Shown here piece by piece: positions 1 to 5,966 of a stretch of 8,133 nucleotides of DNA. Source of the DNA: Pedobacter sp. (GTDB lineage Bacteria; Bacteroidota; Bacteroidia; Sphingobacteriales; Sphingobacteriaceae); the NCBI GenBank assembly GCA_028287885.1, contig JAQBOT010000190.1:1-8133 (forward strand), given 5' to 3'. Position numbers and translations under genes: made by a program. Position 1 is the stretch's first letter; every line of letters starts with the position of its first letter. A model generated the notes under the pieces. The model did no database searches and was not told the DNA's origin. It saw nothing but the letters and a program-made list of their open reading frames with translations.

Positions 1-762
1 GAACAGGCCATATTTTAATATGGCGGTTCTTCTTGATTTTTCTTTATTAAGCATGGTAATTCTCTTTTTGATCATTGATGTATTGAAAAAACTGTTTGTT
101 AGCGTATTTGGATCTACGCCAAATGCACTGCTTAGTAGAAGCAAGGAATACTGTTGCTTGTCGCCTTGATATTGCGCAGCTTCTTCATCTGCCAGATACT
201 CATGTATGTTCTTTATGGACTGCTTGTAGAGATAAATGACTGGATTGAACCAGGTAAATACGCCTAATAGCTCGAAAAAGATCACGTCCAAGGAGTGCAT
301 CTGCCGCATATGGATCTGTTCGTGTTTGCTAATGACGTCCTGCTGCTGCTATTGCTCATGAATAACCAGCTTGTTAAAGAACGAAAAAGCTGCACCAGTC
401 GGAACGCTTTGGAGTAGTTTTCTGATCGCCAACAGCTGCATGACGAAGCGGGCCAGGAATAGACAAACACCAGTAATGTAAAGCAGCGCTATTGAGCTGC
501 CCCAGGTTAAGCCCGAGCTCGCATTGTCATTCAGTCCGACCATGTACATCTGACTTACGCCAATTGAGACGTTCTGAGTTACCGGCAGTGCCGTAAACCA
601 GTCTAGCCTGATGAATGGGATCAGTAGTGAAAAGAATGCCGCAGACGTTAAATAAAGGCGGTTTAACATGAAATAGGTTTCTCTATCTAATAGGAGCCTA
701 TAAAAGCCATAAAATACGATGAGGTAAATGTTGACCTGCAGTAAATAATGGGCCAGATTCAT
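1..762 (-). pseudogene. M56/BlaR1-family membrane metallopeptidase, interrupted by in-frame TAG, 3' end outside window
   Basis: This gene would encode a BlaR1/MecR1-type membrane zinc peptidase, the usual partner of a BlaI repressor. It starts at ATG 762-760, overlapping the blaI stop by 4 bases (ATGA). Three hydrophobic segments are visible at about residues 5-25, 31-51 and 88-112. Codon 138 (351-349) is TAG. The same frame stays open beyond it to base 1 and encodes the family's core: HEQIH (HExxH, residues 147-151) and EYLADE (from residue 188), which supplies the third zinc ligand in M56 peptidases. No reading-frame shift is needed, and the stop sits in a Gln run (CAA TAG CAG CAG CAG), so a single CAG-to-TAG change explains it. 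Translation as written gives a 137-residue membrane stub without the active site. A sequencing error or stop readthrough cannot be excluded. The C-terminus is off the window. Confidence 0.85.
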
Positions 763-1136
763 TTCGGTTTGTTTTTGATCTTGTTAATCATTTTCAGAAT
801 TTCATCCACATCACTTAGGTCAAGCTTTTCTTCCTTTACAAAAAAGGAAAACATGCTTTCTACTGAGTTTTCGAAGTAGTTGCCGAGAAGCTTCTCCGTT
901 GCATGTCGTTTGTAATCCTCTTTGCTGATCAAAGGGTAGTAGGCATGCGACTTGCCAATCGGCTCGTGGCCGATAAAGCCTTTAACTTCCAGAATTCGGA
1001 TGATTGTAGATACGGTGTTGTACGCGGGTTTGGGTTCAGGTAAAAGATCGATGACCTCTTTCACAAAGCCTTTCTCAATTTGCCAGATTATCTGCATAAT
1101 CTGCTCCTCCGCTTTTGTTAGATCCTTAATTTCCAT
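759..1136 (-). CDS. BlaI/MecI/CopY-family winged-helix transcriptional repressor
   Basis: The 125-residue product has the full length of the BlaI/MecI family. Members are dimeric winged-helix repressors that bind a dyad over their own promoter and are inactivated by cleavage through the partner M56 sensor. The N-terminal domain is recognisable from LTKAEEQIMQIIW (residues 6-18) and the recognition-helix region YNTVSTIIRILEVKGF (39-54), followed by a wing around GHEPIGKSHAYYP. Residues 70-125 form the helical, Lys/Glu-rich dimerisation part. ATG 1136-1134 is the natural start because the family's conserved N-terminus begins directly after it. The downstream M56 gene overlaps its stop by 4 bases, so the two are probably translationally coupled. 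Because the peptidase gene is interrupted, this repressor may lack its normal inducer. The family is clear; the target regulon is unknown. Confidence 0.95.
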   Translation of the reverse strand: MEIKDLTKAEEQIMQIIWQIEKGFVKEVIDLLPEPKPAYNTVSTIIRILEVKGFIGHEPIGKSHAYYPLISKEDYKRHATEKLLGNYFENSVESMFSFFVKEEKLDLSDVDEILKMINKIKNKPK

Positions 1137-1157
1137 AATGTTTCGTTTTACTGTGTC

Positions 1158-1170
1158 GCTTGCAAGCTTG
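1158..1170. repeat. Two overlapping palindromes in the blaI leader
   Basis: GCTTGCAAGC (1158-1167) and CAAGCTTG (1163-1170) are both perfect palindromes sharing five bases. They lie between the putative blaI promoter and its ATG, about 22 bases upstream of the start codon. They could be a second protein-binding site or simply chance. No function is assigned. Confidence 0.3.
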
Positions 1171-1175
1171 TGACA

Positions 1176-1206
1176 TAAAGTTATAACTAAATAATTAGTT
1201 TCAAAA
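1176..1206 (-). promoter_or_regulatory. Putative blaI promoter with BlaI-type operator between -33 and -7
   Basis: On the minus strand TTTTG (1206-1202) is followed after 18 bases by TAACTTTA (1183-1176), close to the Bacteroidota pattern TTTG...TAnnTTTG. The spacer holds a dyad with perfect 6-base arms, AACTAA and TTAGTT, separated by 4 bases (1185-1200). BlaI-type repressors bind short dyads overlapping their own promoter, and the ACTA...TAGT arms resemble known bla/mec operator half-sites. The ATG lies about 40 bases downstream. Autoregulation is inferred, not shown. Confidence 0.5.
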
Positions 1207-1215
1207 TATTAAGAC

Positions 1216-1248
1216 AAAAAAAAGGTGGCTATTGTTAAATAACCACCC
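1216..1248 (-). terminator. Intrinsic terminator of the ABC transporter operon
   Basis: Read on the minus strand, arms GGTGGTTATT and AATAGCCACC (1247-1238 and 1233-1224) pair with one G-T wobble around a 4-base loop, followed immediately by eight T (1223-1216). It lies about 27 bases beyond the permease stop codon and just upstream of the blaI promoter, so it insulates blaI from the transporter operon. Confidence 0.85.
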
Positions 1249-1277
1249 TAAACTAAACTAACTAAAACTAAAAACTA
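1248..1277. repeat. Short CTAA(n) low-complexity tandem tract
   Basis: Six successive CTA units separated by two to five A occupy this stretch, beginning at the edge of the terminator hairpin and including the permease stop codon (TAG on the minus strand, 1277-1275). It looks like slippage-generated low complexity. No function is apparent. Confidence 0.5.
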
Positions 1278-2057
1278 TTTTATACTTTTTCTAGAGACTA
1301 TGAAATAACCTATAATAAAAAACACTGCGGCATAGATTAAACTGCTATAGATCTCTTGGGTAAATATAGTAGAATTATTTGCTGACTTCCTTAATGACAA
1401 CGCTAAACTTGGCTGGCTATAAGGAATTAAATAAGAATACACCCAACCTTTGCTTGCTGCTATAATACCTATGATCACACCTACAAATCCTATGCCCATC
1501 GGCTTTAAAAAATCAGCCCAGATCAAACTAATTATAAACTGCAGTGATAGGATGCCTAAAGATGATAAAAATAGCTTCGAATATATTTTCGCCAGCATGT
1601 TTAGCGGTTGGTACGCATCAAATCTGTGTGCTGGAATGAGCAAATGCAACAGCTGTGCGCTCAGGTAAGTTAAGGTCAGGAATAAGCCCAGGCAAATAAA
1701 GATTAGTAAAACTGCATACAGGTATTTGGCTGCGTATATTGAGAACTTATTTAATGGCTGTGCAAAAAGCGACTTCCAGGTGTCGTTCTTATGTTCAATA
1801 TTGTTGACAGAAAAGGCCATGAAAATAACGTAAAACGGCAGTATGAGCATCCCCATAACGCCCAGTGAACCGCCGGCGAAGTTCATCCAAAGTACTTCGG
1901 GGGAATAATGCATTCTAAGGATCTTATCAGAATTTGAGAAGAACGCCAGGGTAATGGCACCACAAATTAAAACAGGAAGGAGGATAGAGGCCCAGAAAGC
2001 TAAGGTATTCTTCGACTTATAGAATTCCGATCTAAGGGAGATAAGGAGCGAGATCAT
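1275..2057 (-). CDS. ABC-2-type transporter permease (NatB/BcrB/lantibiotic-immunity-like)
   Basis: The 260-residue integral membrane protein has about six hydrophobic segments (roughly residues 20-41, 62-84, 110-138, 161-185, 188-205 and 237-255). Its short cytoplasmic loop NIEHKNDTWKSLFAQPL (86-102), followed by KFSIYAAKYL, is typical of permeases that pair with NatA/BcrA-type ATPases in multidrug, bacitracin or lantibiotic resistance exporters. The start at ATG 2057-2055 is chosen because it lies one base after the ATPase stop codon (TAA T ATG), giving coupled translation. A longer in-frame reading up to a TTG at 2198 would only add residues overlapping the ATPase C-terminus. It is the last gene before a clear terminator. 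The substrate cannot be inferred; a homodimeric membrane part with this single permease is expected. Confidence 0.9.
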   Translation of the reverse strand: MISLLISLRSEFYKSKNTLAFWASILLPVLICGAITLAFFSNSDKILRMHYSPEVLWMNFAGGSLGVMGMLILPFYVIFMAFSVNNIEHKNDTWKSLFAQPLNKFSIYAAKYLYAVLLIFICLGLFLTLTYLSAQLLHLLIPAHRFDAYQPLNMLAKIYSKLFLSSLGILSLQFIISLIWADFLKPMGIGFVGVIIGIIAASKGWVYSYLIPYSQPSLALSLRKSANNSTIFTQEIYSSLIYAAVFFIIGYFIVSRKSIK

Positions 2058-2058
2058 A

Positions 2059-2970
2059 TTAATTAGACTGAGTGATATCGAGGAATAGGTGTTCAAGATC
2101 TTTTTTAACCAGGTGGATGCTGGAAACCCTGCAGCCATTTTGAACCAGCAAGGCATTGATCTCTGCACTGTCTTCTGCCGATTTGTATGGCAGTTCAATT
2201 GAATTGCTGGCTTTTGCCGGGCTGATCTGATATCCCGCTAAGGTCAGAAGGTCTGTTGCTTTCTGTAAGGGAATGACCTGCACTTGAAGTTTTGCTGCTT
2301 TAAGACTTTGAAGTTCGAAGATTGTGCCTTGAAACAACAGCTTACCTTTGTTGATGATACCTACATGGGTTGCTATTCTTTCTACTTCAGTTAGAAGGTG
2401 GCTGGAAACAAGGATGGTTTTCTGGTGCTTGCTCGCCAACTCGATCATGAGATTGCGGATCTCTATAATTCCGTTTGGGTCTAAACCATTGGTTGGTTCG
2501 TCTAAGAGCAGTAGTTCTGGGTCGGACAGTAGCGCAAGTGCAATGCCGAGCCGTTGTTTCATACCCAGTGAGTACTTGTCGGCTTTTTTATCCGCCGCAT
2601 CTCTAAGCCCTACGAGTTTCAGCATGTCTATTGCTTTGCTTCGGGGGATACTCAAAAGGATGCATCTGTTGTATAGATTTTGTTTGCCTGATAGATGGCC
2701 ATAAATCGCTGGTTGTTCTACCAGGGCACCGATTTTCTTTAGGCTCTCGATCCGGTGGGTATTGATGTCCTTTCCGAAAAGAAAAACGCAGTCGGCGGGC
2801 GACTTAAGCAGGTTGAGCAATACCTTGATCGTGGTGGTCTTACCAGCGCCGTTTGGTCCGAGGAAACCGTAAATGCTTCCTTTCTCTACCTTTAGAGAAA
2901 GGTTGTCAATTACCTTCTGATTTCCATAATGGTAAGTCAGGCCGCAAGTTTGAATCGCAAGCTCAAGCAT
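2059..2970 (-). CDS. ABC transporter ATP-binding protein (BcrA/NatA-like)
   Basis: The 303-residue protein is the cytoplasmic ATPase that powers the permease encoded immediately downstream. All nucleotide-binding motifs are intact: Walker A GPNGAGKTT (38-46), Q-loop Gln85 in ALVEQPAIYGHLS, signature YSLGMKQRL (132-140), Walker B LLLLDEP (152-158) with D-loop GLDP, and the switch His190 in SSHLL. The EQPAIYGHLSG block is typical of the bacitracin/lantibiotic-type subgroup. Residues from about 210 onward form the usual C-terminal extension of this subfamily. ATG 2970-2968 follows the stop of the small upstream gene by one base (TAA C ATG), and its own stop is one base before the permease start, so all three genes are probably co-translated. 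Function as an exporter is family knowledge; the cargo is unknown. Confidence 0.95.
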   Translation of the reverse strand: MLELAIQTCGLTYHYGNQKVIDNLSLKVEKGSIYGFLGPNGAGKTTTIKVLLNLLKSPADCVFLFGKDINTHRIESLKKIGALVEQPAIYGHLSGKQNLYNRCILLSIPRSKAIDMLKLVGLRDAADKKADKYSLGMKQRLGIALALLSDPELLLLDEPTNGLDPNGIIEIRNLMIELASKHQKTILVSSHLLTEVERIATHVGIINKGKLLFQGTIFELQSLKAAKLQVQVIPLQKATDLLTLAGYQISPAKASNSIELPYKSAEDSAEINALLVQNGCRVSSIHLVKKDLEHLFLDITQSN

Positions 2971-2971
2971 G

Positions 2972-3142
2972 TTATTTATTCAGTCCGTTGTTTACTTTAA
3001 CAATGCTGCTGCTGGTGGTTTTTAATACCACTTGATCATTGCTGGCTTTGCCGTTGTCTGCAGTGCCAAATGTTAACAGCATCATGATAAATACTGGAAC
3101 TAATAAAAGTATAAATGGCGAGATGTTCGATAACCGTTTCAT
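2972..3142 (-). CDS. Small single-span membrane or exported peptide, first gene of the ABC operon
   Basis: I do not recognise this 56-residue protein. It begins MKRLSN, has a strongly hydrophobic stretch at residues 7-25 and then a polar, Ser/Thr/Asn/Lys-rich tail of about 30 residues (TADNGKASNDQVV onward). This fits either a signal peptide releasing a roughly 30-residue peptide or an anchored small protein with its tail outside. ATG 3142-3140 is preferred over an in-frame TTG eight codons upstream because Met-Lys-Arg directly before the hydrophobic segment is a typical N-terminus. Its stop lies one base before the ATPase ATG, which argues that it is a real, co-translated gene. Possible roles are transporter accessory subunit, exported signal or immunity peptide, or stress-response small membrane protein; the sequence does not decide. 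Confidence 0.65.
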   Translation of the reverse strand: MKRLSNISPFILLLVPVFIMMLLTFGTADNGKASNDQVVLKTTSSSIVKVNNGLNK

Positions 3143-3189
3143 AATTGTTTCGTTTTGATGAAACAAATAGAATAATAATTTAAAACCTG

Positions 3190-3203
3190 CTAAAATCTTT
3201 TAG
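3190..3203. promoter_or_regulatory. Perfect dyad CTAAAA-TC-TTTTAG upstream of the ABC operon
   Basis: Six-base arms match perfectly around a two-base centre, 48 to 61 bases upstream of the small-peptide ATG on the minus strand. The position suits an operator over or just upstream of a promoter for the ABC operon. The binding protein is unknown. AT-rich dyads of this size can occur by chance. Confidence 0.3.
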
Positions 3204-3244
3204 ACGAAGTGCATTATCTTCTAGATAAACGGTTAAAATTGATA

Positions 3245-3310
3245 GTTTTGTCGAAAGTAGATTTTATTGTGTGTTCGTAGAAATAAATTGCCAGTTCGTC
3301 GAAAGTAAAT
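3245..3310. repeat. Three imperfect direct repeats (GTTCGTcGAAAgTAAAT type), candidate LytTR-regulator sites
   Basis: Copies are at 3245-3262, 3273-3288 and 3294-3310. The second and third share GTTCGT, GAAA and TAAAT almost perfectly. The 9-mers TGTGTTCGT (3270-3278) and CCAGTTCGT (3291-3299) match the AgrA/LytTR-type half-site [TA][AC][CA]GTTN[AG][TG] at 7 and 8 of 9 positions. They are separated by 12 bases, the two-turn geometry used by LytTR proteins. A LytTR regulator is encoded just downstream. The first copy is a weaker match. Site function is inferred. Confidence 0.4.
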
Positions 3311-3331
3311 GGCTGCAAGGCCGTAAATTGG

Positions 3332-3339
3332 TACTTTGG
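3332..3339 (+). promoter_or_regulatory. Possible -7 element of the kinase/regulator operon
   Basis: TACTTTGG resembles the Bacteroidota -7 consensus TAnnTTTG with one base offset. No good -33 TTTG is present at the usual distance. The candidate LytTR direct repeats lie immediately upstream, where an activator could replace a weak -33 element. This is a weak call. Confidence 0.25.
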
Positions 3340-3442
3340 AAGAGGAGCATTTCTATTTTTATTGAAACAATCTGTAGCTTTTAAGCTCCAATGAATAACA
3401 TCATACATGGTAAACAGTAGCACGAATAAAGACAACCTGATC

Positions 3443-4477
3443 ATGAAAAATAAAGGTCCACTGATTGTCCATCTAATCTTTTGGCTGTTTATTGTTACGC
3501 TTTGCCTGCTTGCAATAATCAACAGTAAGGAACCTGCGACCTCCTACGAGATTCTTGTGCAGTTCGGCTACTATGGTATCATAAACGTTTCTTTGTTCTA
3601 CATCAATTATACGCTACTCATCCCGGAGCTGATCAAGTCCCGCAAGATGTACTGGTGGTATATTTTAGCAATTACGGCATTGATCCTGGTGATGGGGCTT
3701 ATAAAGACGGTGATCGCAAGCTTGAACAGCGACATTATGCTCACCTTTACCAATCAGCGTACAAACAAGAAGGAGTACATCGATATCACCACCTACGCCA
3801 TACGGACCATCTTTATTTCAGGGTTTTTCATTGTGATCAGTTCTTTGCTAAAGTTTGCGGTGGATTGGTTTGCCAACGATAGGATACAGCGCAATCTGGA
3901 AAGTGAAAAGAAAGATATGGAGCTGCAGTTCCTGAAATCACAACTTAACCCGCATTTCCTCTTTAATTCTTTAAATAACATTTACTCCCTGGCTTATCAG
4001 AAGTCGGATAAGACAGCCGATGCGGTTTTGAAGCTGTCTGAGATCATGCGGTATATGATTTACGAGAGCAACGACAGCTGGGTTTCCCTGAGTAAGGAGA
4101 TCGAATATGTACGTAGCTTTATTGAGCTGCAGAAACTGAGATTCAAGGATGGGGCTGCCGTTGAACTTACCCTTAACGGAGAGATCGATAATCAGCATAT
4201 TGTACCACTGATCCTGATCTCCTTTGTCGAAAATGCCTTTAAACATGGGGTGGCCAATGACCCTACAGACCCGATCAGGATAAACATCATTGCCAATCAA
4301 AAGATCCTACACTTCAGCATCACCAACAAGAAGAACAAACACAATAAAGATGAGGTTGGCGGCGTAGGGTTAAATAACGTTGAAAGGCGCTTGCAGTTGC
4401 TTTATCCCGACAGATATAAATTAAATATTGTAAATTCAGCTACCCATTACACCAGCGAATTAATGCTTGATATATGA
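3443..4477 (+). CDS. LytS/YehU-type membrane sensor histidine kinase (His_kinase family)
   Basis: The 344-residue kinase senses a signal at the inner membrane and phosphorylates the LytTR regulator encoded next. Four hydrophobic segments (about 5-27, 38-60, 70-94 and 118-141) form the sensor part, without an extracellular domain of note. A short helical linker (145-165) leads to the phosphoacceptor block LNPHFLFNSLNNI (168-180) with His171. The ATP-binding N-box VENAFKHG (262-269) and G-box GGVGLNNVERRL (306-317) follow, the arrangement of the LytS/YehU group. ATG 3443 is preferred because MKNKGPL directly precedes the first span; an in-frame ATG at 3407 would add 12 polar residues and cannot be excluded. 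The stop overlaps the regulator start by 4 bases (ATGA). The ligand is unknown; the divergent ABC exporter suggests an envelope-active compound. Confidence 0.93.
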   Translation: MKNKGPLIVHLIFWLFIVTLCLLAIINSKEPATSYEILVQFGYYGIINVSLFYINYTLLIPELIKSRKMYWWYILAITALILVMGLIKTVIASLNSDIMLTFTNQRTNKKEYIDITTYAIRTIFISGFFIVISSLLKFAVDWFANDRIQRNLESEKKDMELQFLKSQLNPHFLFNSLNNIYSLAYQKSDKTADAVLKLSEIMRYMIYESNDSWVSLSKEIEYVRSFIELQKLRFKDGAAVELTLNGEIDNQHIVPLILISFVENAFKHGVANDPTDPIRINIIANQKILHFSITNKKNKHNKDEVGGVGLNNVERRLQLLYPDRYKLNIVNSATHYTSELMLDI

Positions 4478-5223
4478 CAAAGTTAAAATGCATTGCGGTT
4501 GATGATGAGCCCCTGGCTCTGGATATCATTGAAGATTATGTATCTAAAGTACCCTTCCTGGAACTTGTTACCCGAACTGAAAATGCCATAGAAGCGCTGC
4601 AGCTTGTACAGGCGGGAGGAATCGATTTGGTGTTTCTTGATATTCAAATGCCCGAGTTAACGGGCATACAGTTCCTGAAGATAGCAAGTGGCAAATGCAG
4701 TTATATTCTAACGACTGCTTATTCTCAGTATGCGCTGGAAAGCTATGACCTGAACGTCTCCGATTACCTACTGAAGCCAATTCCCTTTGATCGCTTCTAT
4801 AAGGCCGTAGAGAAGGTGCGAAACCAGGTTAAAACCCCTGTCTTTGTGCCTGCGCCAGAACCAACACCTGTTCCGGTTTCAACGGCATCACAGCTTTCGC
4901 CGATTCAGGATTTTATATTCGTAAAAACAGAGCATAAGATCCAGAAAATAGAACTGGATGATATTCTTTACATCGAAGGGCTGAAGGATTACATTTCTAT
5001 CTACACCAAGGCAGAACGGGTAATTACCTTGCAGAACATGAAAAGGATGGAAGAGACATTGCCATCGAGTCAGTTTATCCGTGTTCATAAATCGTACATC
5101 ATTTCCCTTGATAAAATCGAAAGCATTGAGCGCAGCAGAATAAGTATCTGCGGCAAAGTAATTCCAATAGGGGATACCTACCGTGACGAATTCTTTAAAA
5201 GAATTGATAATAATAGTCGCTAG
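4474..5223 (+). CDS. LytTR-family response regulator (LytR/AlgR type)
   Basis: The 249-residue DNA-binding response regulator is the partner of the upstream kinase, with which it overlaps by 4 bases. The receiver domain (1-118) keeps the acidic pair Asp10-Asp11, phosphoacceptor Asp56 in FLDIQMPE, Thr80/Thr81 and Lys101 in LLKP. A Pro-rich linker (122-135, PVFVPAPEPTPVPV) joins it to a LytTR DNA-binding domain (about 146-246) with the typical FIFVKTEHKIQKIELDDILY start, EGLKDYISIYT, and the FIRVHKSYIISLDKI and IPIGDTYRDEF blocks. The protein would act in the cytoplasm as a transcription activator on direct-repeat sites. Candidate sites lie in the divergent region at 3270-3299, so control of its own operon, the ABC operon or both is plausible. 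Its stop codon shares the palindrome CTAG with the stop of the convergent acyltransferase gene. Confidence 0.95.
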   Translation: MTKLKCIAVDDEPLALDIIEDYVSKVPFLELVTRTENAIEALQLVQAGGIDLVFLDIQMPELTGIQFLKIASGKCSYILTTAYSQYALESYDLNVSDYLLKPIPFDRFYKAVEKVRNQVKTPVFVPAPEPTPVPVSTASQLSPIQDFIFVKTEHKIQKIELDDILYIEGLKDYISIYTKAERVITLQNMKRMEETLPSSQFIRVHKSYIISLDKIESIERSRISICGKVIPIGDTYRDEFFKRIDNNSR

Positions 5224-5957
5224 GCATTTTGACCCAACACCTTACGGATTGCGTTTTCCGCTTCCCTTGTGATTTGTTCCGCATCTTTTCCAGTGGTGTC
5301 AATGGCGGGCAATACCGTCCATTTCAGGTGCTCAGCAGCACTTAAAGGGTAGGTTCCGTATTGAACCACCTTCCAGGAGTTTTCAACCGCTACAGGGATA
5401 ATTAAGGCATTCGGCGCCGTTTTCATTAGCGTTGCGATACCGCCAATTTGAAAGGTTTTTAGCTTGCCGTCTTTCGCACGGGTACCTTCGGGAAATATAA
5501 CTGCCGACCAATTGTTCGCCTCTAACCTTCTCCCTAATTTAATGATTTCAGCAATGGCCTGCTTACTGTCCTTGCGGTCGATATTTGCACCTCCGCCATA
5601 CTTTAAATTAAAGGATATCGAAGGGATGTTCTTGGTCAGCTCTATTTTAGAAATAAACTTAACGTGGTGTTTCCGCAAGTACCAGAACAAAGGAGGGATA
5701 TCGTACATGCTCTGGTGGTTGGCAATAAAGATCTTCGGGCGATCTACCGGAATTTCCTGCTTGTTGATGAAAGTGGTCGAGTTGCCCAGGAACACCTGGC
5801 AATAGGTGAGAAAAAAGTTTAGGTAATCGACGGATTTCTTGTGTGCCTGATAGCCGAATTTGAAGCAAACCCATTGAATCGGCTGAAAGATGATCATTGT
5901 TAACAGGAAGAATAAATAAAAGATGGGACTTAGTACATACCCCAGAATTTTGTTCAT
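5220..5957 (-). CDS. PlsC-type 1-acyl-sn-glycerol-3-phosphate acyltransferase
   Basis: The 245-residue membrane-associated enzyme most likely transfers an acyl chain to the sn-2 position of lysophosphatidic acid, making phosphatidic acid for phospholipid synthesis. An N-terminal hydrophobic anchor spans about residues 6-30. The family motifs are intact: HX4D as NHQSMYDIP with His81 and Asp86, GGGANIDRKD (121-130) as the substrate-binding block, FPEGTR (155-160), and IIPVAVENSW (186-195) as the fourth block. The length is usual for bacterial PlsC. ATG 5957-5955 lies 9 bases after the Nudix stop, so the two genes form an operon. The 3' end meets the LytTR gene tail to tail with a 4-base overlap and no terminator hairpin between them. 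Another acyl acceptor, such as a lysolipid or ornithine lipid precursor, is possible, since PlsC homologues are diverse. Confidence 0.92.
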   Translation of the reverse strand: MNKILGYVLSPIFYLFFLLTMIIFQPIQWVCFKFGYQAHKKSVDYLNFFLTYCQVFLGNSTTFINKQEIPVDRPKIFIANHQSMYDIPPLFWYLRKHHVKFISKIELTKNIPSISFNLKYGGGANIDRKDSKQAIAEIIKLGRRLEANNWSAVIFPEGTRAKDGKLKTFQIGGIATLMKTAPNALIIPVAVENSWKVVQYGTYPLSAAEHLKWTVLPAIDTTGKDAEQITREAENAIRKVLGQNA

Positions 5958-5966
5958 AGTAAAAGC

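Larger units (their letters stand above)
3143..3442. other. Divergent intergenic control region between the ABC operon and the kinase/regulator operon
   Basis: The 300 bases between two divergently oriented operons contain a perfect dyad near the ABC side (3190-3203), three related direct-repeat motifs (3245-3310) and a TACTTTGG element (3332-3339) that could be a -7 box for the kinase operon. No convincing -33/-7 pair was found for the small-peptide gene. A minus-strand reading frame with ATG at 3444-3442 and stop at 3214 also crosses this region (see findings) but is not called as a gene. Confidence 0.6.

Noticed and set aside
282..470. Minus-strand frame overlapping the M56 gene, as evidence of a frameshift
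   Set aside because: The M56 homology continues in the original frame directly past the TAG, so the break is a nonsense codon and this other frame is a shadow.
1248..1277. CTAA(n) tract as a CRISPR or regulatory repeat
   Set aside because: Units are 5-8 bases with no spacers and look like low-complexity slippage at a gene end.
2058..2198. N-terminal extension of the ABC permease to position 2198
   Set aside because: It would start at TTG and overlap the ATPase C-terminal coding region in another frame. ATG 2057-2055, one base after the ATPase stop, gives the normal family length.
3407..3442. Upstream ATG at 3407 as kinase start
   Set aside because: It adds 12 polar residues before the first membrane span. 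ATG 3443 gives a more typical N-terminus, though 3407 remains possible.
3655..3882. Alternative-frame open reading frames inside the kinase, regulator and acyltransferase genes
   Set aside because: They lie entirely within well-supported genes and show no independent domain or start signals.
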